Source of the DNA: Burkholderia thailandensis E264
Lineage (GTDB): Bacteria > Pseudomonadota > Gammaproteobacteria > Burkholderiales > Burkholderiaceae
Direction: 5' to 3'
NCBI RefSeq assembly: GCF_000012365.1
Contig: NC_007650.1
Span: 1,054,001-1,118,000, forward strand
DNA length: 64,000 nucleotides
Shown: one piece after another, positions 1 through 7,875 of the stretch
How positions within the stretch are numbered: the first letter of the stretch is position 1
How the letters are laid out: every line of letters starts with the position of its first letter
Notes under the pieces: model-generated
The model's input: the letters and a program-made list of their open reading frames with translations, nothing else
What the model was told of the DNA's origin: nothing
The model's database searches: none
Translations under genes and position numbers: made by a program

Positions 1-729
1 CGCGTCGACGAGATCGATCGCGCCCATCGCGCCGCGCCGGTCGTAGTCGGGCGCTTCGAGCGCGATCGCCCAAGGCGAGCCGTCCGGTTTGCATCCGCGT
101 GCGCGCAGCTCGCCGTCGATGCCGACGAGCCACGCCGTGATGCCGTGGCGATCGAGCACGCGCGCGAGCTCGTCTACGCCGAAGCCTTTCGCGATTCCGC
201 ACAGGTCGAATGCGACGTCCGCAAACCGTCGTGCGCGGCCGCGCGCGACGTCGACTTCGAGCAGTTCGTCGATCGGGCGGCACGGCGACGGCAAAGCGCC
301 GCGCATGTTCGATGCGCGGCCTACGTCGGTCGTGCGCCCGGTCGTGCGCCCGATCATGCTCGGCATGCGCGTGGCGTCGGCCGGGCGCGCTGCGTGTCGA
401 TTCTCTGCGCATCCGCTCGCCGCTCGTTCGTTCGCCGCCGCTCCCGGCCCGAATCCCCACGCGTCGACGAGCGCGCCGACGCCGATGTTGAACGCGTTGC
501 CCGTCTCGCGACCGATTTCCAGCGCGCGCACGAGCACTGCCGCGAGGTTGGCCGAGGTCGGCGTCCAGCTTCCGGGCGTCGCGCGATTGAGCCGCGACAG
601 ATCGGAGTCGGCCTTCCAGTTCGACATCTGCGCGTCGACCGCGCGCACCGCCGCGTCGAGCTCTGCCGCGATCGCCTTCGCGTCGGCCGTCGGCGGCGCG
701 TAGAACTGCACGCCGTACCGCGTGCCCAT
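1..729 (-). CDS. apbE: FAD:protein FMN transferase (ApbE), 3' part cut off
   Basis: Transfers FMN from FAD onto a Ser/Thr of extracytoplasmic redox proteins. The reading frame is open from the ATG at 729 to the window edge (243 codons), so the C-terminal part (about a quarter to a third of a usual 300-350 aa ApbE) lies outside. The protein starts MGTRYGVQFYAP, a typical ApbE opening, and has the family signature DLCGIAKGFGVDE around residues 174-186. An in-frame TGA lies shortly upstream, leaving ATG 729 as the only good start; no cleaved signal peptide is then visible, which is odd for this family. It follows the flavoreductase gene by about 50 bp, and the DUF2271 gene before that encodes a likely FMN acceptor. 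Family call is secure; start is moderately sure. Confidence 0.9.
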   Translation of the reverse strand, partial: MGTRYGVQFYAPPTADAKAIAAELDAAVRAVDAQMSNWKADSDLSRLNRATPGSWTPTSANLAAVLVRALEIGRETGNAFNIGVGALVDAWGFGPGAAANERAASGCAENRHAARPADATRMPSMIGRTTGRTTDVGRASNMRGALPSPCRPIDELLEVDVARGRARRFADVAFDLCGIAKGFGVDELARVLDRHGITAWLVGIDGELRARGCKPDGSPWAIALEAPDYDRRGAMGAIDLVDA

Positions 730-778
730 CGTCGCGCCGCTTGCGCGGCAGCGATTCAGCCGCGCGCCGGGCGACCAT

Positions 779-3049
779 TCAATAGACGTCTTCGACATAA
801 CGCCCCTGCGTTTTCAATTGCGCGACCGACAAGCCGGAGTCCGCGAGGATGCGCTCCCACGCGCGCGTGACGCCGTCGGCCATCGCGCGGCCGCCGCACA
901 CCATGATCTGCGCGCCGTGCGCGACGAGATCGCGCAGGTTGCGCGCGTCGGCGACGAGCCGGTCCTGCACGTACGCCCGGCGTTCCGCGCGCGAGAACGC
1001 CGTGGTCAGCGCGCGCAGCCGGCGGTCGCGGACGAGGCCGTCGAGCTCGTCGCGATACGGGAAGCCGTCGTTCGGGTTGCGCGCGCCGAAGTACAGATGC
1101 ATCGGGCGGCGCGCGGCGTTGTGCCGGATGAAGCCGATCAGCGGACCGATGCCGGTGCCCGCGCCGATCAGGATCACGGGTGCGTCGCCCGCGTGCGGGC
1201 GGAAGCGTGCATGGGAGCGAATGAACGCTTCGATCGTGTCGCCCGGGCGCAGGCCGGTCAGATAGCTCGAGCACGCGCCGTTCGGATGGCGGCGCACGCA
1301 GATCTCGACGACGCCGTCCGACGAGGCGCTCGCGAGCGAGTAGTGGCGCGGCGACGTTTCGCCCGGAGGCGCGACGCCGAGCAGATCGCCCGTCTCGAAC
1401 GGCGGCAGCCGCCGCCGGGAGAACGCGGCCCATCGCGCAAGCAGGCGGGCGGCATGCCCCGCTCGTCCGGCGCGTGCGTGCCGCTCGGCGGGCGCGAAGC
1501 GCAACACCGACATCACGGTTTGCGGGTCGGCGCCGTGGTCTTCGCGTTCGACGAGCGTGAGCGGGATCGTGCGCGGCAGCGCCGGCGTGTAGCGGATGTC
1601 GAGCGCGAGCCCGAGCGCTTCGCCGAGCCGTGCGCACCATGCGCGGAATTCGTGCTCCGACTGCCTGTCGACGGTGCCGAGATCAAGCAACGGCGTGAGG
1701 CCCTTCGCGACGAGCGCATCGTGGACGCTACGTGCGTAGCCGCAGAACCGCGGAAACTGACGGTCGCCGAAACCGAGCACGGCGAAGGACGTGTGTTGCG
1801 CCGCCGACAGCCTCGCGAGCCTCGGCAGGAATTGCTGCGCGTTGCCCGGCGCGTCGCCGTCGCCGTAAGTCGCGGTCAGCACGAGCACCCGCCGCGCCGC
1901 GCGGTAGCTGCGCGCGGCGTCGTTCATGGGCGCGACGTGCACGCGTGCGCCCGCCCGCGCGAGCGCCGCTTGCAGGGCCAGCGCGAAGCCCCACGTGCTG
2001 TTGCCTTCGCTGCCGACGAGCAGCACGGTGTCCGCGTCGCGCGCCGGCGCGTTGCCGGTGAGCTTCGGCTGCGCGCGCCGCCGGCGCGCCCACAGCATCA
2101 CGCCCGTCACCGCGAGCAGCGGTGTCGCGAGCGACGACGCGCCCAGCACGAGCCCGAGCCACCACAACCCTTCGCCCGTGTGCAGCATCTTCACGAGCGC
2201 GTGCAGGCGCTGCCAGCCGTCGGCGGGCTGGTAGGCGAGCGACGCGCCCGTCGACGGATCGACGTAGCCGGTGCCGTCGGTCGTCTTCAATTCGATGACG
2301 CCGCGAGGCTCGTCCGGCGTGGGGAACGTCAGTTGGCGCAGCGTCGACAGATCGGTTGCACGCAGCGCCGCCATTTGCGCGACGGGCATCGTCGTCTTCG
2401 CGGGGCCGGCGGCGATGTCCGAGCCCGCGTCGAACGCGCTCGCCGACGCGGCGCCGCGCTCGGGAATCACGCCGAACGTCGACAGCGACAGCACGAGCCC
2501 CGTGAGCGCCGACAGCACGAGCCCCGCGAGTGCGACGCGCGCGGTCTCGTTGTGCAGCCGCTGCAATCCGTCGCCGCGAATCCGGCCGGCCAGGCGTCGC
2601 CAGCCGCCCATCCGGCGCGCGAGCAGCGCGAGCCCGGACAGCGCGATGAACAGCATCGCGGCGGCGGTCGCGCCCGTGGCGATCCGTCCCGTGTCGCCGA
2701 GAAAGAGCTTGCGATGCAGATTCATCAGCCAGCGCACGACGGGCGACGGCCGATAATCGGCGCCCGGCGCGCCCGTCGACGGATCGACGATCGACGCGCG
2801 CTGCCCGTCGGCGGTCGCGTAGTACGCGACGATCTCGCCGGACGGCCGGCGCACGAGCTTTTCGACGCCGGGCACGTGCGCGCTGACGCGGCCGGCGAGC
2901 GTCGCGACGTCGAGCGGCGCGCGCGGCATGCCGGCGACGGCCGCGCGCTCGAGCGCGGGCTGGATCGACAGCGCCGCGCCTGTCAGCGTGACGACGATCA
3001 GCAGGGCGGCGGCGATCAGGCCGGGAATCGAATGAAGCTTGCGCAGCAT
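779..3049 (-). CDS. PepSY-domain membrane flavoreductase (flavodoxin plus CysJ-like FAD/NADPH reductase)
   Basis: 756 aa. The N-terminal half is a PepSY_TM-type membrane region with about four hydrophobic segments (near residues 10-30, 142-165, 190-213 and 295-320). Next comes a flavodoxin-like FMN domain (roughly 340-480, with TATYGDGDAPGN), then a ferredoxin-NADP reductase module: FAD motif RHYSLASAS at 568-576, NADPH motif GAGTGIGP near 629, CGG near 718, and a terminal Tyr, as in sulfite reductase flavoprotein and cytochrome P450 reductase relatives. It should carry electrons from cytosolic NADPH through FAD and FMN across the membrane. Neighbours apbE and the DUF2271 protein suggest that a covalently flavinylated periplasmic protein is the acceptor. 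Substrate (metal, iron chelate or other) is unknown. Annotation pipelines often call such proteins sulfite reductase alpha subunits; the context does not support sulfite reduction. Confidence 0.88.
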   Translation of the reverse strand: MLRKLHSIPGLIAAALLIVVTLTGAALSIQPALERAAVAGMPRAPLDVATLAGRVSAHVPGVEKLVRRPSGEIVAYYATADGQRASIVDPSTGAPGADYRPSPVVRWLMNLHRKLFLGDTGRIATGATAAAMLFIALSGLALLARRMGGWRRLAGRIRGDGLQRLHNETARVALAGLVLSALTGLVLSLSTFGVIPERGAASASAFDAGSDIAAGPAKTTMPVAQMAALRATDLSTLRQLTFPTPDEPRGVIELKTTDGTGYVDPSTGASLAYQPADGWQRLHALVKMLHTGEGLWWLGLVLGASSLATPLLAVTGVMLWARRRRAQPKLTGNAPARDADTVLLVGSEGNSTWGFALALQAALARAGARVHVAPMNDAARSYRAARRVLVLTATYGDGDAPGNAQQFLPRLARLSAAQHTSFAVLGFGDRQFPRFCGYARSVHDALVAKGLTPLLDLGTVDRQSEHEFRAWCARLGEALGLALDIRYTPALPRTIPLTLVEREDHGADPQTVMSVLRFAPAERHARAGRAGHAARLLARWAAFSRRRLPPFETGDLLGVAPPGETSPRHYSLASASSDGVVEICVRRHPNGACSSYLTGLRPGDTIEAFIRSHARFRPHAGDAPVILIGAGTGIGPLIGFIRHNAARRPMHLYFGARNPNDGFPYRDELDGLVRDRRLRALTTAFSRAERRAYVQDRLVADARNLRDLVAHGAQIMVCGGRAMADGVTRAWERILADSGLSVAQLKTQGRYVEDVY

Positions 3050-3070
3050 GGGGGGCCTCTCGTCTTCGTG

Positions 3071-3538
3071 CTACAGCGAATAGCGGAACGACTTCACGTA
3101 GCCGCGACCCTTGACCGCCTTGCCGGCGCCCGCCGCGTTGAGCGGCACGGCGACTTCCGACGGGTTCTCGTTCATGTCCTCGACCGCGGTGTCGATGTGG
3201 ATCTCGTAGCCGGCGTCGAGCAGCGAGTCGGCGACGTCGAGCGTCGCGCGCAGCGTCCTGCCCGCGCCGACGCTCGCGCCCGTGATGCCGTCGAGCCGCG
3301 CCGATCCGCCCGTTGCGCGATACCAGTCGCGCAGGTGCCGGTAGTACTTCGTCTGGCGGCCGGCCATCCACAGCGTGCCCTGGTAGTGGCCCGCGCGATC
3401 GGTGACGTACAGGACGACGTATGCGCCGTCGCCGCCGTAATTGGCGAGTTGCGTCTCGAACGTGACCTGGCGCGCGGAAGCGAGCGACGGCGCGGCGAGC
3501 GCGCCTGCCAGCGCCGCGATCGGCAATGCGTGTTTCAT
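3071..3538 (-). CDS. DUF2271 periplasmic protein with predicted flavinylation site
   Basis: 155 aa, starting at ATG 3538 behind an AGGAGA ribosome binding site; longer in-frame upstream starts run into low-complexity sequence and are rejected. Residues 1-22 form a signal peptide ending ASA, so the protein is exported. The body matches DUF2271. Residues 83-89 read DGITGAS, which fits the D-x-x-(S/T)-G-A-(S/T) motif that ApbE modifies in NqrC, RnfG and related proteins, with S89 as the predicted FMN acceptor. The gene is 21 bp upstream of the membrane flavoreductase and in the same direction as apbE, so the three probably form one operon. DUF2271 function is not established; the electron-carrier role is inferred. 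Confidence 0.85.
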   Translation of the reverse strand: MKHALPIAALAGALAAPSLASARQVTFETQLANYGGDGAYVVLYVTDRAGHYQGTLWMAGRQTKYYRHLRDWYRATGGSARLDGITGASVGAGRTLRATLDVADSLLDAGYEIHIDTAVEDMNENPSEVAVPLNAAGAGKAVKGRGYVKSFRYSL

Positions 3539-3900
3539 CTGGGTTCTCCTGGTTTCGGTGAGGAGGGCGGCGCGGGCGGCGATGAGGCGGGGCGCACGCG
3601 CCGTCCGGGCGACCGGTTTCCGGCCGGCGCCGCAGGGCGACGCCGGTCTGGCGATAGTTGCGATGGCGTGGGGCGGCAGCGGGCGCCGTGCCCGAGCGTG
3701 CCGGCCGCACGCCTCGCATGGTTCGTTGCGGGTTGACGCAGACGGGCCGCCGTTCGCGACCGCCTGCGGCCGTGCCGGGGCCGGCTCCATCGACGCCTTC
3801 GATGGGTGATCGATGAGCGATCGATGGGGCGATCGACCGAACCGCCGGCGCGACGCGGCGGCATGCCGCGCGGCGCCGCGGAACCGCTGCGCGCCGCGGC
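3539..3900. other. Intergenic, no gene seen
   Basis: About 360 bp between the DUF2271 start and the PepSY gene stop, both on minus. It must contain the promoter of the flavin operon. GATCGATG-type motifs recur around 3806-3840, but no convincing promoter or terminator is visible. Confidence 0.5.
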
Positions 3901-4356
3901 TCAGCGAATCTGCACGTCCGGCTTCGAGCCCGGCTTCAGCACGCCGCCAGGCGGCGCGCCTGCCGGCGGGCCGCCGGCGGCGGCGCGCGCATCCGGCGCG
4001 CGGCCGTGATCGTCGCTGTCGCCGTCGTCGTGGCCGTGTTCTCGCTCGCGGTCGCCCTCGCGCTTCATTCGCAAGACGTCGAGCGTCACGGGATCGAGCT
4101 TCGCCTTGAAGCGCTTACCGCCGGCGTCGTGGCCCTTGATCTCGTAGCAGCCGTCGTCGGCCTTCAGCTTGTCGATGCGCCAGCCTTTTTGCTGCGCCAG
4201 CGCGTGCACCGCATCGCGCGGCTTCCAGTCGGCGAGCGGCGCGCGGCAGTCGTCGCCGCTGTCCGCCACCGCCGCGCGGATGCCGAGCGTGCCGACCAGC
4301 ACGAGCGAGGCGAGTGAGGCGAGCGCCGCGCTCTTGATCAGTCGCGAGGTTTTCAT
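3901..4356 (-). CDS. PepSY domain exported protein with Asp/His-rich tail
   Basis: 151 aa. Residues 1-31 are a signal peptide (charged start, hydrophobic ALASLASLVLVGTLGI, cleavage after AVA). A single PepSY domain follows (about residues 39-97; WKPRDAVHALAQQKGW and YEIKGHDAGG are typical). Residues 104-118 are EREHGHDDGDSDDHG, an acidic, histidine-containing stretch that could bind divalent metal, then a Pro/Gly/Ala-rich tail. It is transcribed divergently from the two-component genes at 4501-6527, a usual arrangement for a gene controlled by its neighbouring regulator. A 12-bp inverted repeat lies in the shared promoter region. Molecular function unknown; periplasmic inhibitor or metal-linked role are possibilities. 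Confidence 0.85.
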   Translation of the reverse strand: MKTSRLIKSAALASLASLVLVGTLGIRAAVADSGDDCRAPLADWKPRDAVHALAQQKGWRIDKLKADDGCYEIKGHDAGGKRFKAKLDPVTLDVLRMKREGDREREHGHDDGDSDDHGRAPDARAAAGGPPAGAPPGGVLKPGSKPDVQIR

Positions 4357-4404
4357 TGCGGGATATCTCCTGTTCGGATCGTTGGGCTCTACAATGCGCT
4401 CGGT

Positions 4405-4457
4405 ACCTGAAGCGAAGCTTGCGGATGCGCCGCTTTTTCTTCATGTTCGCTTCAGGT
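4405..4457. promoter_or_regulatory. 12-bp perfect inverted repeat in divergent promoter
   Basis: ACCTGAAGCGAA at 4405-4416 is repeated as its exact reverse complement at 4446-4457, with 29 bp between. It sits between the PepSY gene and the response regulator gene. It may be a binding site for the regulator encoded next door, or a stem in the 5' leader; the sequence does not decide between these. Confidence 0.5.
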
Positions 4458-4500
4458 TCGGGTGGCAGAGTCGCGCCACGCCATTCATCAGGACACGCGC

Positions 4501-5160
4501 ATGAGAGTGCTTCTCGTCGAAGACGATCCGTGGCTCGGGGAAGCCGTCCGCGACCAGATCGAGAAAGACGGGCATCCGACCGACTTCGTCGGCAACCTCG
4601 CCGACGCGCGCCGGCACGTCGCGGTCGCAACCTACGATCTGATCCTGCTCGACCTGCTGCTGCCCGACGGCCGCGGCCTCGATTTCCTGCGCGAGCTGCG
4701 CGCGGGCGGCTCGACGGTGCCCGTCATCATCCTGACCGCGCTCGATCAGGTCGCGAGCCGGATCGCCGGGCTGAACGCCGGCGCGGACGATTATCTGGTG
4801 AAGCCGTTCGACCTGTCCGAGCTGTCCGCGCGCGTGAGCGCGGTCGCGCGCCGCTATTCGGGCAATCCGAATCCGCTGGTGAAGCTCGGCGAGCTCTCGG
4901 TCGACACCGCCGCGCGCAGCGTGATGCGCGGCGGCGCGCGGATCGACCTGACCGCGAGCGAATGGGCGTTGCTCGAAACGCTGATCCAGCATCCGGGGAT
5001 GCTCCTGTCGAAATCGCAGCTCGAAGAGCGGCTGTATTCGTTCAGCGACGAAGTCGGGAGCAACACGATCGAGGTTCACGTGAGCCGCCTGCGCAAGAAG
5101 CTCGGCGCCGACCTGATCGAGACCGTGCGTGGCCTCGGCTACCGCTTGAGGCGGGACTAG
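4501..5160 (+). CDS. OmpR/PhoB-family response regulator
   Basis: 219 aa. Receiver domain with acidic pocket D8/D9, phosphoacceptor D51 in LILLDLLLPDG, and K101 in LVKPFD; then a winged-helix Trans_reg_C domain (about 125-218, ending TVRGLGYRLRRD). Closest in style to QseB/PmrA-type regulators. A GTG at 4462 would add 13 residues, but MRVLLVEDD is the canonical start. The stop is 2 bp before the kinase start, so the pair is co-transcribed and probably coupled. The divergent PepSY gene is the most likely target. Confidence 0.95.
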   Translation: MRVLLVEDDPWLGEAVRDQIEKDGHPTDFVGNLADARRHVAVATYDLILLDLLLPDGRGLDFLRELRAGGSTVPVIILTALDQVASRIAGLNAGADDYLVKPFDLSELSARVSAVARRYSGNPNPLVKLGELSVDTAARSVMRGGARIDLTASEWALLETLIQHPGMLLSKSQLEERLYSFSDEVGSNTIEVHVSRLRKKLGADLIETVRGLGYRLRRD

Positions 5161-5162
5161 CG

Positions 5163-6527
5163 ATGCCGCGCAGCCTGCAGGGACGGCTCGCGGCGGCGCT
5201 CGTGGCGGGCTTCGTCGTGTTTTCGCTCGCGACCGGGACGGCCGCGTTCTACGTGTTGCGCGCCGAGGTCGAGCGGATGTCCGACAGCGCGCTGCAGGAA
5301 ACCGCGCAGCGGCTGCTGCCGCTCGCCGTGATGGACATCGTCGGGCGCGATTCGGACGGCGACGACGGCGACGGTGACGGCGGCGCCCGCATCGCGGAGG
5401 TCCGTGCGCACGACGAGTTGCTGACGTACGTCGTGCGCGACGAGACCGGCAAGTTGCTGCTGCGCTCGCACGACGCGGACGCGTCGATCTTTCCGAAGAA
5501 TCTGAAAGCGGGCTTCGCCAGCACCGCGACGCATCGGGTGTATGCGGAGACGGTGCTGCAGGGCACGGTCACGCTGCTGATCGCGGAGCCGCTCGCGACG
5601 CGCCGGCGCGCGGAAGTGCGGGCGGCGTTCGCGGTCGTGAGGCCGCTCGCGCTGTTCCTGCCGGCCGGCCTGTTCGGGATCTGGCTGATCGTGCGCTCCG
5701 GCTTGACGCCGATCCGGCGCTTCTGCGACGCGATCGCCGCGCGCGGCCGCAACGATCTGACGCCGCTCGACAAGAGCGGGCTGCCGACCGAGATCGCGCC
5801 CGTCGCGGATGCCGTCACCGAGCTGATGGCGCGCCTCGATCGCGCGCTCGCCGCCGAGCGCAGCTTCACCGCGAACAGCGCGCACGAGCTGCGCACGCCG
5901 ATCGCCGCGGCGCTCGCGCAGACGCAGCGGCTGATCGCCGAGGCGCCGTCCGACCCGCTGCGCGAGCGCGCGCAGCGGGTCGAGGGGGCGCTGCACACGC
6001 TGTCGCGGGTCAGCGAGCAGTTGATGCAGCTCGCGAAGGCCGAGGACGGGCGTGTGCTCGCGGATACGCCGCAGGATCTGCGGCCGGTGCTGGCGCTCGT
6101 CGTCGACGATTTCCGGCGCGTCGCGCGCGACCGCGCGATCGCGCTCGATCTGCCCGGCGCGGCCGTGACGTCGCGGATCGATCCGGACGCGTTCGCGATC
6201 GTCGTGCGCAATCTGGTCGAGAACGCGCTCAAGCACGGGGCGACGACGGAGCCGGTGCAGGTCGTGCTGTCGGCGGCGGGCGCGCTCAGCGTGACGAACC
6301 GCGGGCCGGTGCTGGCGGCCGCCGAGCTCGAGCGTTTGACGAAGCCGTTCGAGCGCGGCGCGACGGCGGCGAAGGGCAGCGGCCTCGGGCTCGCGATCGT
6401 CGACGCGATCGCGAAGGGCGCGGGCGCGTCGTTTGCGCTGCGCTCGCCCGCGCCGGGCGCGGCGGATGGGGTTCAGGCGGTGGTCGACGGGCTCGCGCTC
6501 GGCGGCGATCGGGGCGCGCACGCGTGA
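5163..6527 (+). CDS. Sensor histidine kinase
   Basis: 454 aa. Transmembrane segments near 9-30 and 161-178 enclose a periplasmic sensor of about 130 residues; residues 63-72 of that loop are almost all Asp and Gly (DSDGDDGDGD). HAMP-like linker follows, then a HisKA domain with H241 in SAHELRTPIAA, and an HATPase_c domain with N box NLVENALKHG and G box GSGLGLAIVDA. Partner of the response regulator immediately upstream. The signal is not known; the acidic loop, together with the Asp/His-rich PepSY protein next door, would fit cation or metal sensing, which is inference. Confidence 0.94.
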   Translation: MPRSLQGRLAAALVAGFVVFSLATGTAAFYVLRAEVERMSDSALQETAQRLLPLAVMDIVGRDSDGDDGDGDGGARIAEVRAHDELLTYVVRDETGKLLLRSHDADASIFPKNLKAGFASTATHRVYAETVLQGTVTLLIAEPLATRRRAEVRAAFAVVRPLALFLPAGLFGIWLIVRSGLTPIRRFCDAIAARGRNDLTPLDKSGLPTEIAPVADAVTELMARLDRALAAERSFTANSAHELRTPIAAALAQTQRLIAEAPSDPLRERAQRVEGALHTLSRVSEQLMQLAKAEDGRVLADTPQDLRPVLALVVDDFRRVARDRAIALDLPGAAVTSRIDPDAFAIVVRNLVENALKHGATTEPVQVVLSAAGALSVTNRGPVLAAAELERLTKPFERGATAAKGSGLGLAIVDAIAKGAGASFALRSPAPGAADGVQAVVDGLALGGDRGAHA

Positions 6528-6647
6528 GACGGCGAGCGGCGCGGCGTCGATTCGAGCGACAACGCGTTCCTCGCGTGAGGCGCGCGATTCGAGGAAGTCG
6601 TCGACGGCGGGGCGGTCGACCGATCGACCGGCTGAACGCCGCGCCGG

Positions 6648-7649
6648 TCAGCCCGCCGCCCGCGCCGCCGTCGACCCCCGCACGATCAGCTCGCCCGGCA
6701 GCACCAGCGTGCGCGCCGACATCGCCGGATCGGCGAGCCGCTGCGTGAGCAACTGCATCGCGTTCTTGCCGATCTCGTAGACGGGCTGCGCGATCACCGT
6801 CACGCCCGGCGTGACGAGTTCCGTCCACGCGTCGTTGTCGAAGCCCGCGAGCGCGACGTCGTCCGGCACGCGCGCGCCGTGCTCGCGCAGCGCGCGATAT
6901 GCGCCGAGCAGCAGCAGGCCGTTGCTCGCGACGATCGCGTCGGGGCGCGCGGCCGCGTCGCCGGCAAGCCAAGCGTGCACGCGCGCGTGCGCCGCCTGCG
7001 GATGCGGATCGACGAATTCCGCGTCGGCGGGCAGCGCGTGGCGGCGCAGCGCGTCGACGAACGCCGCGTGCCGTTCGCGGCCCGTCGTGCTCGCGTTGCC
7101 GAACAGCCCCGCGACGCGCCGGTAGCCGTGCTCGACCAGATGCTCGACGAGCCGCGTCGCCGCGTCGCGATTGTCGAGCGTGACCGCGTCGGCCGCGCCC
7201 GCCGGGCCCGCGCGGTCGATCATCACGACCGGAAACGCGTGCGCGCGCGCGTCGAACCGCCGCGCGGCGTCGTACGTCGGCGAATAGATGACGCCCGTCA
7301 CGCGCTCGCTTTCCATCAGCCGCAGGTACATCGCTTCCTTTTCCGGGCTCTCGTCGGTGTTGCAGAGAATCACGCGCATGCCTTGCGCGTACGCGGCGTC
7401 CTCGACCGCGCGGCTCACCTCGGTGAAGAACGGGTTGCGCACGTCGGACACGATGAGGCCGATCGTCGCGGTATCGCCCGAGCGCAGCCGGCGCGCGGCC
7501 GCGTTCGGCCGATAGTCGAGCCGCTCGATCACCTCGAGCACGCGGCGGCGCACGGTGTCGCGCACCGGGCCGCTGTTCGACAGCACGCGCGAGACCGTCG
7601 CGACCGACACGCCCGCCGCTTCCGCGACATCCTTGATTCGTAACGCCAT
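6648..7649 (-). CDS. fruR: LacI-family transcriptional regulator of the fructose PTS operon
   Basis: 333 aa. N-terminal LacI helix-turn-helix (IKDVAEAAGVSVATVSRVL, residues 5-23) and a hinge rich in Arg (NAAARRLRSG), then a periplasmic-binding-protein-like effector domain ending VRGSTAAR. It is divergent from the PTS genes, and an exact palindrome sits 8 bp in front of its own start codon with a second copy at the PTS promoter. It therefore probably represses both itself and fruBKA and is released by a phosphorylated fructose. It resembles Cra/FruR in role but is placed by context, not by alignment. Convergent with the kinase gene; 120 bp separate them. Confidence 0.9.
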   Translation of the reverse strand: MALRIKDVAEAAGVSVATVSRVLSNSGPVRDTVRRRVLEVIERLDYRPNAAARRLRSGDTATIGLIVSDVRNPFFTEVSRAVEDAAYAQGMRVILCNTDESPEKEAMYLRLMESERVTGVIYSPTYDAARRFDARAHAFPVVMIDRAGPAGAADAVTLDNRDAATRLVEHLVEHGYRRVAGLFGNASTTGRERHAAFVDALRRHALPADAEFVDPHPQAAHARVHAWLAGDAAARPDAIVASNGLLLLGAYRALREHGARVPDDVALAGFDNDAWTELVTPGVTVIAQPVYEIGKNAMQLLTQRLADPAMSARTLVLPGELIVRGSTAARAAG

Positions 7650-7656
7650 GACGACT

Positions 7657-7668
7657 GAAATCGATTTC
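7657..7668. promoter_or_regulatory. FruR operator 1 (perfect palindrome)
   Basis: GAAATCGATTTC is a perfect 12-bp palindrome with a central CG step, the usual form of a LacI-family operator. It lies 8 bp upstream of the fruR start codon, in position for autorepression. Confidence 0.7.
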
Positions 7669-7812
7669 TCTTCGGGGTCGGTATTTACCCTGAATCGCGG
7701 CGGCGGAAGCGAACCCCGGCGTATGCGCCGTCACCGCCCGCGGACAGGCCGTTCGCCTATTCTATCGGCGCTTGCCGCACATTTCACGCGCTTTCCCAAA
7801 ATCGGGGAACGC

Positions 7813-7841
7813 TTGACGGTCAAAGTGGTATCGATTTCAAT
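7813..7841 (+). promoter_or_regulatory. Putative fru operon promoter with FruR operator 2
   Basis: TTGACG at 7813-7818 and TTCAAT at 7836-7841 are spaced 17 bp. GGTATCGATTTC at 7827-7838 matches operator 1 at 10 of 12 positions and fills the spacer, so a bound repressor would block RNA polymerase. The fruB start codon is 35 bp further on. Confidence 0.6.
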
Positions 7842-7875
7842 ACGCACATTCCAACGACTCATCCCAGGAGACGCG

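Noticed and set aside
779..3049. Assimilatory sulfite reductase alpha subunit (cysJ)
   Set aside because: The PepSY membrane half and the apbE/DUF2271 neighbours do not fit sulfur assimilation; no cysI is present.
722..3736. 1004-aa ORF on plus opposite the flavoreductase
   Set aside because: Arg/Ala-rich antisense shadow of real minus-strand genes; no domain and no ribosome binding site.
7813..7823. TTGACGGTCAA as another FNR-type box
   Set aside because: The half sites are one base apart, not four; it serves better as the -35 element of the fru promoter.
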